Shown: positions 22,774 to 29,788, counted from the first letter of the stretch. The stretch is 39,210 nucleotides of DNA from Actinomycetota bacterium (GCA_030645675.1 JAUSLQ010000043.1:1-39210); one strand, 5' to 3'. Numbers and translations: made by a program. The notes: generated by a model not told the origin, from the letters alone.

Positions 22774-24156
22774 GTGACGCTGGATCGACGGGCAATGGAG
22801 GCGGCGCTCCCGGCATACGAGGTCGGCGCCGAGTTGGGGCGTGGCTCGTTTGGTGTGGTGTACCGCGGCACGCACAAGCAACTGCATCGCACGGTGGCCA
22901 TCAAGCAGCTGCCACGAGCGCTGGCCGCCGACCCCGGTGTGCAGTCCCGGTTCCTCGCCGAGGCTCGCACCGCTGCCGCGTTGCAGCACCCGAACGTGGT
23001 ACCGGTGTACGACTTCGTCGAGCGCGACGGCCTGTTCCTGATGATCATGGAACTGGTCGACGGTGGCACCTTCGGCGAGCGCCTGGCCGGCGGGGGAGTG
23101 ACGGCTGCAGAGGCATGTCGCGTCGTCGCCGGCGTACTGGATGCCCTGCACTACGCCCACGATCGCGGGGTGGTGCACCGTGACGTGAAGCCCGACAACA
23201 TCCTGATCGCCGCCGACGGCACGCCCAAGCTGGGCGACTTCGGCATCGCCAAGATCGTCGGCTCGTCGTCGGGCGCCACCGCCGCCGGGGCGGTGATGGG
23301 CACGCCCGCCTACATGGCTCCCGAAGTGGCGATGGGCGAGGAGGCCACGGCCGCCTCCGACGTGTACTCGTGCGCCGCGGTGCTGTACGAGGCGCTCAGC
23401 GGCTCGTTGCCGCACCCGCCGGCGGCCACCGCCACCGCCACCCTGGTGCGCATCGTCAACGATCCACCGCGCCCATTGCTGGAAGTGGCGCCGAGGGTCG
23501 ACAGCCGACTGGAGCAGCTGGTGATGCGGGCGCTGTCCAAGGCGCCGGCCGGGCGTCCGGCGTCTGCTGCCGAGTTCGCCGCCGAACTGCGCCAGGTGTC
23601 GGGCAGCGCCTCCTCGGCGGCGATGGCGGCGATGGCTACCGTCGCGCCCCGTGGTGTGCCGAAGGTGGAAGCGCCCGCGGTCGCGTCCCGTGGCTCGAAG
23701 CGATGGCTGGTGGCCGTCGCTGCGGTTGTCGCAGTGCTGGGCGGGGTGGTCGCGGTGGTGGCGCTCGGCAGTGACGACGCCGGTTCCACGCTCACCGACA
23801 CCCTGCCCACTGACACCCTGCTCTCTGACACCCTGCCCACTGCAACGACTGTCTCCGAATTCGCCCCGGCCACAACCGGTGAGACCGATGCTCCCGCCTC
23901 CAGCACCTCGTCGGCAGAAGGCCCCACCACCACCGCCGAGTTCGCCTCCACCTACGCCGAGGCCGTGGCCATGTTCAAGTTCGGCTGCGACGCGCAAGGT
24001 GTGTCGGAGGCCCAGTGCGAGTGCATGATCAACGGCATCACCGATCAGCTCGGGCCCGCCCGCCTGATCCGGGCGATCAACGTGATGCGTGCCGAGGGGA
24101 ACTCCAGCGCCGACGTCACCGACATCGTCCAGGACTGCATCGTCACGGTCGACTGA
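22774..24156 (+). CDS. Transmembrane Ser/Thr protein kinase (PknB-like) with Cys-containing outer domain
   Basis: A 460-residue eukaryote-like kinase. Glycine loop LGRGSFGVVY (21-30), Lys44 in VAIKQL, catalytic loop HRDVKPDN (Asp137), DFG at 155-157, and MAPE; the domain ends near residue 275. A short linker leads to one membrane helix (about 310-331, WLVAVAAVVAVLGGVVAVVA). Outside it there is a Ser/Thr/Pro-rich stalk containing a 3 x 15-bp repeat, and then a ~65-residue domain with four cysteines (405, 415, 417, 455) instead of the PASTA repeats of PknB. This is the likely sensor. GTG 22774 is favoured by promoter spacing; ATG 22795 (MEAALPAYEVG) is the alternative. The FHA domain of the nearby ABC exporter is a plausible reader of its phosphorylation. 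Confidence 0.93.
   Translation: MTLDRRAMEAALPAYEVGAELGRGSFGVVYRGTHKQLHRTVAIKQLPRALAADPGVQSRFLAEARTAAALQHPNVVPVYDFVERDGLFLMIMELVDGGTFGERLAGGGVTAAEACRVVAGVLDALHYAHDRGVVHRDVKPDNILIAADGTPKLGDFGIAKIVGSSSGATAAGAVMGTPAYMAPEVAMGEEATAASDVYSCAAVLYEALSGSLPHPPAATATATLVRIVNDPPRPLLEVAPRVDSRLEQLVMRALSKAPAGRPASAAEFAAELRQVSGSASSAAMAAMATVAPRGVPKVEAPAVASRGSKRWLVAVAAVVAVLGGVVAVVALGSDDAGSTLTDTLPTDTLLSDTLPTATTVSEFAPATTGETDAPASSTSSAEGPTTTAEFASTYAEAVAMFKFGCDAQGVSEAQCECMINGITDQLGPARLIRAINVMRAEGNSSADVTDIVQDCIVTVD
23797..23841 (+). repeat. 15-bp repeat in the kinase stalk
   Basis: Three in-frame copies of GACACCCTGCCCACT (the middle one ends CTCTCT) at 23797-23811, 23812-23826 and 23827-23841, encoding DTLPT/DTLLS/DTLPT in the extracytoplasmic stalk. 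Copy changes would alter stalk length without a frameshift. Confidence 0.9.
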
Positions 24157-24228
24157 TCAAGCACCGGTGTCCCTGAATGAGCGGCCGGGCGGTGTCCTCC
24201 GCTGTGACATCGGGCACCTCGTGGGGGC

Positions 24229-24234
24229 TACGGT
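24229..24234 (+). promoter_or_regulatory. Predicted leaderless promoter (-10) of the phosphotransferase gene
   Basis: TACGGT ends 8 bases before ATG 24243. A GTGACA (24204-24209) resembling a -35 lies 19 bases upstream. Confidence 0.5.
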
Positions 24235-24242
24235 CCTCGGCG

Positions 24243-25277
24243 ATGACTCCCGAAGCGATCACCTCCGAATGGCTCGGCACCGTTTTGGGCGCCGATGTGC
24301 GGATCACCGCCGACGAACGGATCGGCGACGGCCTGGTGGGCATGAACCTTCGGCTCGCGCTGGAGGTGCCTGCGAACAGCGGGCTGCCGGCCAGCGTGAT
24401 CGTGAAGCTGCCCTCGCCCGATCCGACCAGCCGGGCCACCGGCGTGGCGCTGCGCAACTACGAGCGGGAGGTCAAGTTCTACGCCGAGATAGCCCCCACC
24501 GTCGACATCCGGGTGGCGCGCTGCTACCACGGCGAGTGGCACGCAGCCGACCACGACTTCGCGTTGGTGCTGGAAGACCTGTCGCCCGCCCGGCAGGGCA
24601 ACCAGCTCACAGGGTGCGGCGCGCAGCACGCACGGACCGCGGTGCTGGAACTGGCCCGTTTGCACGGGCCCCGGTGGGGCGACCCGGCGTTGGACGACGT
24701 CGAGTTCCTGCAACGCCGCGGTGCCGCCGAGGCCGAGCAGCTGGCGATGCTGTGGGGCATGTTCCTGCCGGGCTTCCTGGGAACGTTCGCCAGGTACCTC
24801 GACGTGGAGGGCATCGCGCTCATCGAACGGTTCGGGGCGCGCATGGTCGATTGGGTGGCGGGGCACACGCTGCCGCCCACCGTCACTCACGGCGACTACC
24901 GGCTGGACAACCTGATGTTCGCCTCCGAGCACGGCGGTTCGCCGGTGGCGACGGTCGACTGGCAGACCCCCGGGCACGGTGCGGCCAGCGGCGACGTCAG
25001 CTACTTCCTCGGCGCCGGTCCCCTGCCCGAGGTGCGGCGCGAGATCGAGCGTGAGCTGGTGCACGACTACGGTCAGGCGCTCGACGGCTATGGGGTGCAG
25101 GTCGACGACGGCGAGCTGTGGCAGCAGTACTGCCGCGATTCGTACGGCGGCATCATCATGGCCGTGGTGGCCTCACAGATCGTCGGCGTCAGCGAGCGCA
25201 GTGAGGCGATGTTCGCCGCGATGGCGACCCGGCACGTGCGGCATGCGCTCGACGTGGGCGCCGAGCGCCTGATCTGA
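24243..25277 (+). CDS. EcKinase/APH-like phosphotransferase
   Basis: A 344-residue protein of the aminoglycoside-phosphotransferase/protein-kinase fold, closest in layout to the ecdysteroid-kinase-like group common in actinobacteria. It has the N-lobe Lys (ASVIVKLPSPD), the NYEREVKFYAEI helix that supplies the partner Glu, LVLEDLSPA at the hinge, the catalytic HGDYRLDN and the metal-binding VDWQTPGHG (Asp followed by Gln, as in that group). The substrate is unlikely to be an antibiotic: these proteins often act on small alcohols or sterol-like molecules, but nothing here fixes it. The ATG is set by the -10 spacing and by the start of similarity. The gene runs the same way as the kinase, 86 bases downstream, and is followed by a DUF4262 gene after 25 bases. 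Confidence 0.85.
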   Translation: MTPEAITSEWLGTVLGADVRITADERIGDGLVGMNLRLALEVPANSGLPASVIVKLPSPDPTSRATGVALRNYEREVKFYAEIAPTVDIRVARCYHGEWHAADHDFALVLEDLSPARQGNQLTGCGAQHARTAVLELARLHGPRWGDPALDDVEFLQRRGAAEAEQLAMLWGMFLPGFLGTFARYLDVEGIALIERFGARMVDWVAGHTLPPTVTHGDYRLDNLMFASEHGGSPVATVDWQTPGHGAASGDVSYFLGAGPLPEVRREIERELVHDYGQALDGYGVQVDDGELWQQYCRDSYGGIIMAVVASQIVGVSERSEAMFAAMATRHVRHALDVGAERLI

Positions 25278-25302
25278 CGTCGCCGCGGGGCATGATCTGA
25301 CG

Positions 25303-25797
25303 ATGGAGCTTCCCGACTTCCACATCCCTCACGCCGAGAAGATCGAGTGGATGATCGAGACCCATGGGTGGGCGATCGAGCCGGTGGGAGCCCGCACGGA
25401 CACCGACCCACCACTGGCCGGCTACGTCTACACGATCGGCTTCCCCGAGCGCTTCGGCTTCCCCGAGGTGGTGCTGTTCGGCCTCACCCCGTCGGCGGCG
25501 CGGGGCCTGTTCGACATGATCGCCGAGCTGCTGGCCGGTGGCACGGAGATCCCGATCGGCAGCGAGCTGCTGGGTCTGTTCGACAACGATCTGCGCTGCC
25601 TGTTCGCTCCGATCGCGACGGAGGTGGTGGCCGAACTGCTGGGCACCGGTGTCGCCTGGCGGCGAGGGGCTCCGTTCCAGGCGGTGCAGCTGCTGTGGCC
25701 CGATCGCAACGGCTTCCTGCCCACCGAGGCCGGCTTCGACCGGCGCATGCTGTTGGCCCAGCCGGTCGTCGCCTCGGTCGTAGGCTTCAACGAGTGA
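25303..25797 (+). CDS. DUF4262 protein
   Basis: A 164-residue protein matching the DUF4262 pattern: an opening charged helix (AEKIEWMIETHGWAIEPV), then YVYTIGFPERFGFPEVVLFGL, which is the family hallmark, and a C-terminal segment with FQAVQLLWPDRNGFLP. The molecular function of the family is not established. No signal peptide or membrane segment. It lies 25 bases after the phosphotransferase gene. Its stop overlaps the GTG of the next gene (GTGA at 25794-25797), so the two are translationally coupled. Confidence 0.88.
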   Translation: MELPDFHIPHAEKIEWMIETHGWAIEPVGARTDTDPPLAGYVYTIGFPERFGFPEVVLFGLTPSAARGLFDMIAELLAGGTEIPIGSELLGLFDNDLRCLFAPIATEVVAELLGTGVAWRRGAPFQAVQLLWPDRNGFLPTEAGFDRRMLLAQPVVASVVGFNE

Positions 25798-26177
25798 GCT
25801 CGCTTCCGGTTCTGATCTTCGACGGCGATTGCGCGTTCTGCAGTTCGTGCGTGCGCACGGCGCAGCGGCTGTTGGGCCGCATGCCCGAGGTGCAGCCGTA
25901 CCAGTTGGAAGGCGATGAGGGGTTGGCTGCGCTGGGCCTCACTGCCGAGCAGTGCAGGCAGGCGGTGCAGTACGTGGCCCGCGACCGGCAGGTCTACGCC
26001 GCGCACGACGCGGTCAGCGCGTTGTTGCTGGCCGCCGGCAAGGGCTGGTGGCTGCTGGGCGCACTGCTGCGGGTACCTGGCGTGCACTGGCTGAGCGGCG
26101 TGGCGTACCGCTGGGTGGCCCGCCACCGGCACCGCCTACCCGGCGGCACGGCCGCCTGCGCTCTACCCCGCACATGA
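25794..26177 (+). CDS. DCC-family thiol protein (DUF393)
   Basis: A 127-residue protein that starts VLIFDGDCAFCSSC, the DGxCxxC signature of the DCC/DUF393 family, thought to be thioredoxin-like thiol-disulfide proteins. Further family features are the YQLEGDEGLAALGLT region, YAAHDAVSALLLA and a C-terminal hydrophobic helix with WLSGVAYRWVARHRHR. The GTG start overlaps the DUF4262 stop as GTGA; the longer frame upstream is shadow of that gene. Redox partner unknown. Confidence 0.88.
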   Translation: MSSLPVLIFDGDCAFCSSCVRTAQRLLGRMPEVQPYQLEGDEGLAALGLTAEQCRQAVQYVARDRQVYAAHDAVSALLLAAGKGWWLLGALLRVPGVHWLSGVAYRWVARHRHRLPGGTAACALPRT

Positions 26178-26200
26178 GCCGAACCGCCGCGTGGCCCAGC

Positions 26201-26240
26201 GGTCGCTCGCGACTGTGTTCAACGGTCGCTCGCGACTGTG
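26201..26240. repeat. Duplicated 17-bp segment at a gene 3' end
   Basis: GGTCGCTCGCGACTGTG occurs at 26201-26217 and again at 26224-26240 (period 23 bp). The second copy encodes the last residues before the stop of the minus-strand 81-residue protein; the first lies just past its stop. Each copy contains the short inverted pair GTCGC/GCGAC. Confidence 0.9.
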
Positions 26241-26464
26241 CGGAGCTCGTTCAGCTCGGCTGCCAGCTCGTCGAGCGCGTGGGGGTCGTTGCCCTGCAGC
26301 CGGATGCGGCGTGCGCACGAGAAGTTGGCCGCCTTGACCAGCGCGGTCCACTCGCCGCCGGGTTGGTCCAGTGCCACGCGCAGGGCGTCGGTCAGCGCGC
26401 CCACCGGGTCGGCGTCGTAGTGCGCCAGCAGCACTTCCACGTCGCGCTTCTTCAACCGGCTCAT
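26219..26464 (-). CDS. 81-residue protein coupled to the saccharopine-dehydrogenase-like gene
   Basis: A small, mostly helical protein (starts MSRLKKRDVEVLLAHYDAD) with LTDALRVALDQPG and a C-terminal helix ALDELAAELNELR. I do not recognise a family. It has no signal peptide or membrane helix and one cysteine (NFSCARRIRL). Its ATG (26462-26464) overlaps the stop of the upstream dehydrogenase as ATGA, which strongly supports translation. The longer frame upstream is shadow. A 23-bp-period duplication covers its stop, so the present C-terminus may have been shortened or created by that event. A role with the dehydrogenase is inferred only from coupling. Confidence 0.75.
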   Translation of the reverse strand: MSRLKKRDVEVLLAHYDADPVGALTDALRVALDQPGGEWTALVKAANFSCARRIRLQGNDPHALDELAAELNELRTVASDR

Positions 26465-27672
26465 GTCGCTCGTTCCTCCATCACCCACGGTGCGCCGTGC
26501 TCGTTCAGCAGCGCCAGGAACGGGTCGGCAGTGAACGCCTCCGGCCCCTTCACGCCCGCACCCTTCCACTCGCCGGTGGCCAGCATCTCCAGCGCCACCA
26601 CCGGGTGCACCGCCGTCTGCCACACCACGGCCTGGTGGCCGTACTCGCGCATCGTCCACTCGTTGTCCACCACCTGGTACAGGTAGGTGCTGCGCGGCTG
26701 ACCGTCGACCCCCAACCCGGTGACCAGCGAGCCGGCACACGTGCGCCCGCGCATGCGGTCGCCCAGCTCGGCCGGGTTCGGCAGCGTGGCCGACACGACG
26801 TCGCGGGGCGACACCTCCACGCCGCGCACCGACACCGGCCGGGTGCTGTCGAGGCCCAGCTTGTGCAGGGTGCGCAGCACGTCGATGAACTCGTCGCCGA
26901 GGCCGTACTTGAACGTGACGCGGCCCACGTCGAGCCAGCGCGGCATCAGCAGCACCTCTTCGTGCTCCACGTTGACGCAGCCCAGCGGCCCGATGCCCTC
27001 GGGGAACACGAACGTCTCGGGTTCGCTGAACGGGGCGGTGGTGAACCAGCCGCGCTCGCGTTCGTAGATCACGGGGGGGTTCAGGCACTCCTCGATGGTG
27101 GTCCAGATGCTGAACGTTGGCGCGAAGTCGACGCCCTCGATCACCAGATCCGCGCCGTCGCGCACGCCCACCTCGTCGATGCGGCTGAACAGGTGATCGG
27201 AGGCGTAGCGGGCGACGACATCGCTGAACCCTGGCTCGACACCCATCGCCACCAGGGCCAGCAGCCCGCGGTCTTCCCACTGCTGGGCCACTGCGAACTG
27301 GGCGTCGCCCAGCTTCACGCCGCAGGTGTTGTACGGGTCCGTGGGGTGCGGGGTGGACATGTGCATCGCCATGTCCACGTAGTGGCAGCCGGCCTCGAAC
27401 GCAGCGTCGAAGATGGGCGGGTTGAACCGCGGGTCGCAGGCGTTCATCACCACGTCGGCGCGGGTGCTGCGGATCAGCTCCACCAGGTCGAGCGTGTCGG
27501 ACGCATCGACGCGCGTGCCGATGACGTGAGCGGCCTCGGTGCGGGCGGCAGCGCGCGACGCACGAGCGACATCGACGTCGGCGATCACGATCTGCTGGAA
27601 CACGTCGCGGCGGGCGGCGATGGACACGATCGACGAACCGACTCCACCGGCACCCACCACCAGTAATCGCAT
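26461..27672 (-). CDS. Saccharopine dehydrogenase-like oxidoreductase
   Basis: A 403-residue NAD(P)-dependent enzyme of the saccharopine dehydrogenase/carboxynorspermidine synthase superfamily. The N-terminal Rossmann motif is LLVVGAGGVGSSIV. RADVVMNACDPRFN and CHYVDMAMH follow the cofactor domain. GVEPGFSDVVARYASDH is the family signature at the start of the substrate domain, and a long C-terminal domain follows. It could make or break a secondary amine between an amino acid or polyamine and a keto acid; the sequence alone does not choose the substrate. ATG at 27672 lies 7 bases after a TAACGT box. Its stop overlaps the 81-residue protein as ATGA. Confidence 0.88.
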   Translation of the reverse strand: MRLLVVGAGGVGSSIVSIAARRDVFQQIVIADVDVARASRAAARTEAAHVIGTRVDASDTLDLVELIRSTRADVVMNACDPRFNPPIFDAAFEAGCHYVDMAMHMSTPHPTDPYNTCGVKLGDAQFAVAQQWEDRGLLALVAMGVEPGFSDVVARYASDHLFSRIDEVGVRDGADLVIEGVDFAPTFSIWTTIEECLNPPVIYERERGWFTTAPFSEPETFVFPEGIGPLGCVNVEHEEVLLMPRWLDVGRVTFKYGLGDEFIDVLRTLHKLGLDSTRPVSVRGVEVSPRDVVSATLPNPAELGDRMRGRTCAGSLVTGLGVDGQPRSTYLYQVVDNEWTMREYGHQAVVWQTAVHPVVALEMLATGEWKGAGVKGPEAFTADPFLALLNEHGAPWVMEERAT

Positions 27673-27679
27673 GTGGTCG

Positions 27680-27685
27680 ACGTTA
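27680..27685 (-). promoter_or_regulatory. Predicted leaderless promoter (-10) of the dehydrogenase gene
   Basis: TAACGT on the minus strand, ending 7 bases before ATG 27672, in the 69-base gap after the SET gene. It suggests the dehydrogenase is transcribed apart from the SET gene. Confidence 0.5.
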
Positions 27686-27741
27686 GCCCGCGGCCCTCTG
27701 GCGCGCGGAACCCCCAGCGCCCGCCCGCGGGTGAGCGCAGG

Positions 27742-28269
27742 TCAGTACGAGAAGGCGCGGCGCTCGGCGCCGACGGTGGCCAGCGCGGCGATGCGGGTGG
27801 CCAGGTAGGGGCTGAAGCTGCCCCGGAAGCGCAGCTGCAACTCGGGCAGCATCCAGTCGTTGCCGGTGACCTTGCCGCGGCACAGCGTGGAGCTGCAGCT
27901 GCACTCGAACTCGTCGTAGTCGCAACCGTCGCTGGTGGCGTAGTCGTACGTGATGGGCTCGCCCACGGCCAGGTCGCGCAGGGCTACCAGCACCGAGCTG
28001 CCGCGCAGGCCGCACGTGGGATCGCACGCGTGGTTGATGAAATCGGCCGGCTCGGGCTCGGGAGAGCCGGCCAGGAACAGGTGCTCTTCGATCTGGATGC
28101 TGCGGACCTGCTGCGAGGTGGGCAGCAGCTCGAACTCGGCGCGCGTCATGCAGCGGCCACCGAATGCGGCGACCACCTCGCCGGCAGCGACGGGCTCGAT
28201 CGTGATCGAGCCACGCCCGGCGCCCAACAGCACCGTGCGGGCCTTGGGTGTGAAGTAGCTGTGACTCAT
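27742..28269 (-). CDS. SET-domain protein (lysine methyltransferase-like)
   Basis: A 175-residue protein with an N-terminal RGSITIEPVAAGEVVAAF segment, typical of SET domains. The SAM/active-site motif is DFINHACDPTCGL (the family reads N-H-S/A-C-x-P-N) and the second motif is GEPITYDYA. A post-SET cysteine cluster follows: ECSCSSTLCRGKVTG. SET proteins transfer methyl groups from SAM to lysines, in histones in eukaryotes; bacterial targets are mostly unknown. ATG 28269 is preferred, with AGGA upstream; the frame is open 26 codons further, through low-GC3 sequence. A 6-bp hairpin (GTCGCC/GGCGAC, 28283-28301) lies just upstream of the ribosome site. It is divergent from metX, whose product pathway leads to SAM. 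Confidence 0.85.
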   Translation of the reverse strand: MSHSYFTPKARTVLLGAGRGSITIEPVAAGEVVAAFGGRCMTRAEFELLPTSQQVRSIQIEEHLFLAGSPEPEPADFINHACDPTCGLRGSSVLVALRDLAVGEPITYDYATSDGCDYDEFECSCSSTLCRGKVTGNDWMLPELQLRFRGSFSPYLATRIAALATVGAERRAFSY

Positions 28270-28310
28270 CAGTCGGCATCCTGTCGCCTCGATGCGGCGA
28301 CGTCTACTCG

Positions 28311-28333
28311 CTGATCCATCAGCCGGTCTGATG
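28311..28333. promoter_or_regulatory. Overlapping CTGAT/ATCAG inverted repeats
   Basis: CTGAT-CC-ATCAG (28311-28322) overlaps CATCAG-N5-CTGATG (28317-28333). Further ATCAG half-sites lie at 28268-28272 and 28360-28364. It is an operator-like cluster in the divergent SET/metX region. Regulator unknown. Confidence 0.4.
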
Positions 28334-28417
28334 CACGGGTCAGTCAAACTGTCCGCTCGATCAGTGCTTCCGGCGTCGTCGCCGCGGAATGGCCGTCGGT
28401 GAGGCTCGTTTGGTTGC

Positions 28418-28423
28418 TAACGT
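28418..28423 (+). promoter_or_regulatory. Predicted -10 box of the metX leader transcript
   Basis: TAACGT places the transcript start near 28430, just ahead of the riboswitch P1 stem at 28435. No strong -35 is visible. Confidence 0.45.
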
Positions 28424-28433
28424 GCTGGTCGAC

Positions 28434-28519
28434 ATGCATCACGAGCGACTCCGGGCAACCGGGGTCCGGCAACCGGGGAGGAAGCCCCACGGTGCCTACC
28501 CACCTCGGTGGGGATGTGG
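28434..28519 (+). promoter_or_regulatory. SAM-clan riboswitch (SAM-I/SAM-IV type) upstream of metX
   Basis: The leader folds as a SAM-I/IV-like junction. P1 is TGCATC (28435-28440) with GATGTG (28513-28518), with the SAM-I-like AUC--GAG context. P2 is GACTCCGG-GCAA-CCGGGGTC (28447-28466). The conserved CGGCAACC is at 28467-28474. P3 is GGGG/CCCC (28475-28488), then ACGGTGC (28489-28495), and P4 is CCCAC-CTCG-GTGGG (28499-28512). The core CGGCAACC...GGUGC is the clan signature. The short P2 without a kink-turn resembles SAM-IV, while the P4 resembles SAM-I, so the SAM-I/IV variant group is likely. Downstream, CTTCCC (28542-28547) can pair with the metX ribosome site GGGAGG (28587-28592), which suggests translational control. 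Confidence 0.78.
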
Positions 28520-28597
28520 TCCGGCTTGCCGGGCAACGAAGCTTCCCACTCGTGTGCTGTCGGCAAGCTCGACCGCGACCACCCGAGGGAGGAACAC

Positions 28598-29788
28598 ATG
28601 GCCGTGAACCATCACGCCGCACGACCACACCCCGCGACGGGTGCGTGGATGTCCGGCCACCCCGTCGGGTCGCGCAAGTTCCTCGAGTTCGCCGGCGACC
28701 GGCCGTTCGCACTCGACGGCGGCATCACCATGCACGGGGTGACGGTGGCCTACGAGACGTGGGGCCGCCTCGACGCCGACGGCGGCAACGCGGTCCTGCT
28801 CTGCCATGCCTGGACGGGCGACAGCCATGCCAGCGGCCCGGCCGGAGTGGGCCACCCCGCGCCCGGGTGGTGGGAAGGCGTGGTGGGCCCCGGCCTGGCG
28901 ATCGACACCGACCGCTGGTTCGTGGTGTGCGCCAACGTGCTGGGTGGTTGTCAGGGGTCCACCGGGCCGGCCTCACCGCATCCTGCCGACGGGTTGCCCT
29001 ACGGCAGCCGGTTCCCCGTGGTCACCATCCGAGACATGGTGCGCGCCCAGGCGCGCCTGGCCGACCACCTGGGGGTTGCCCGCTGGCACTCGGTGGTGGG
29101 CGGCTCGATGGGCGGCATGCAGGTGCTGGAGTGGGCGATCATGTTCCCCCACCGGGTGGGCTCGATCGTGCCGATCGCCACCTGCGCGCAGGCCACCGCC
29201 CAGCAGATCGCGTGGGGTGCCATCGGCCGCCGTGCGGTGCGGCTGGACCCGAAGTGGCAGGGCGGCGACTACTACCTGGCTGCCGACGGCGACGGGCCGT
29301 GGGAGGGGTTGTCGATCGCCCGCATGATCGCCCAGGTCACGTTCCGTATCGACAACGTGTTCACCGACCGGTTCGGGCGCGAGCTGGCCGACGGCGCCAC
29401 CCTGCGCGAGGGCCTCGATCTGTGGCAGCGGTTCGAGGTCGAGCGCTACCTGGAGTACCACGGCGACAAGCTGGTGCGCCGGTTCGACGCCAACAGCTAC
29501 CTGGCCATCGGCAAAGCGATGGACCTGCACGACGTCGGCCGCGGCCGCGCCGGGCTGGCCACGGCGACGGCGCGCATCAAGGCGCCCACGCTGGTGATGG
29601 GCATCTCCAGCGACATCCTGTACCCCACCTACCAGCAGCGCCAGATCCAGCAACTGATCGACGACGGCGGCGGTGCGGCGGAGTACCTCGAGATCGATTC
29701 ACCGCACGGCCACGATGCGTTCCTGATCAACCTCGATCAGGTGGCTCCGCCCTTGCAGCGGTTCCTGGAGCGGGTCGCGAAGCCTTGA
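28598..29788 (+). CDS. metX: Homoserine O-acetyltransferase
   Basis: A 396-residue alpha/beta-hydrolase-fold acyltransferase for the first methionine-specific step, acylating homoserine. Catalytic Ser in VVGGSMGGMQVLEW, Asp in MGISSDILYP and His in HGHDAFLI. Family motifs VLLCHAWTGDSHASG and CANVLGGCQGSTGP are present. ATG 28598 has a near-perfect GAGGGAGG 5 bases ahead; an in-frame ATG further upstream (28508) lies inside the riboswitch and is rejected. The riboswitch at 28434-28519 gives SAM feedback. No second methionine gene (metY, metB) lies next to it. Its last 62 bases overlap the end of a convergent membrane-protein gene. Acetyl versus succinyl use cannot be settled by eye; the class is named for acetyl. 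Confidence 0.95.
   Translation: MAVNHHAARPHPATGAWMSGHPVGSRKFLEFAGDRPFALDGGITMHGVTVAYETWGRLDADGGNAVLLCHAWTGDSHASGPAGVGHPAPGWWEGVVGPGLAIDTDRWFVVCANVLGGCQGSTGPASPHPADGLPYGSRFPVVTIRDMVRAQARLADHLGVARWHSVVGGSMGGMQVLEWAIMFPHRVGSIVPIATCAQATAQQIAWGAIGRRAVRLDPKWQGGDYYLAADGDGPWEGLSIARMIAQVTFRIDNVFTDRFGRELADGATLREGLDLWQRFEVERYLEYHGDKLVRRFDANSYLAIGKAMDLHDVGRGRAGLATATARIKAPTLVMGISSDILYPTYQQRQIQQLIDDGGGAAEYLEIDSPHGHDAFLINLDQVAPPLQRFLERVAKP

Noticed and set aside
24243-25277. Aminoglycoside resistance phosphotransferase
   Set aside because: The HGDxxxxN and D-x-Q pattern is shared by a broad fold. The overall layout fits the EcKinase-like group, and nothing points to an antibiotic substrate.
28508-28597. 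metX start at the upstream ATG (28508)
   Set aside because: That ATG is inside the riboswitch P4/P1 region and has no ribosome site. ATG 28598 has GAGGGAGG at correct spacing.
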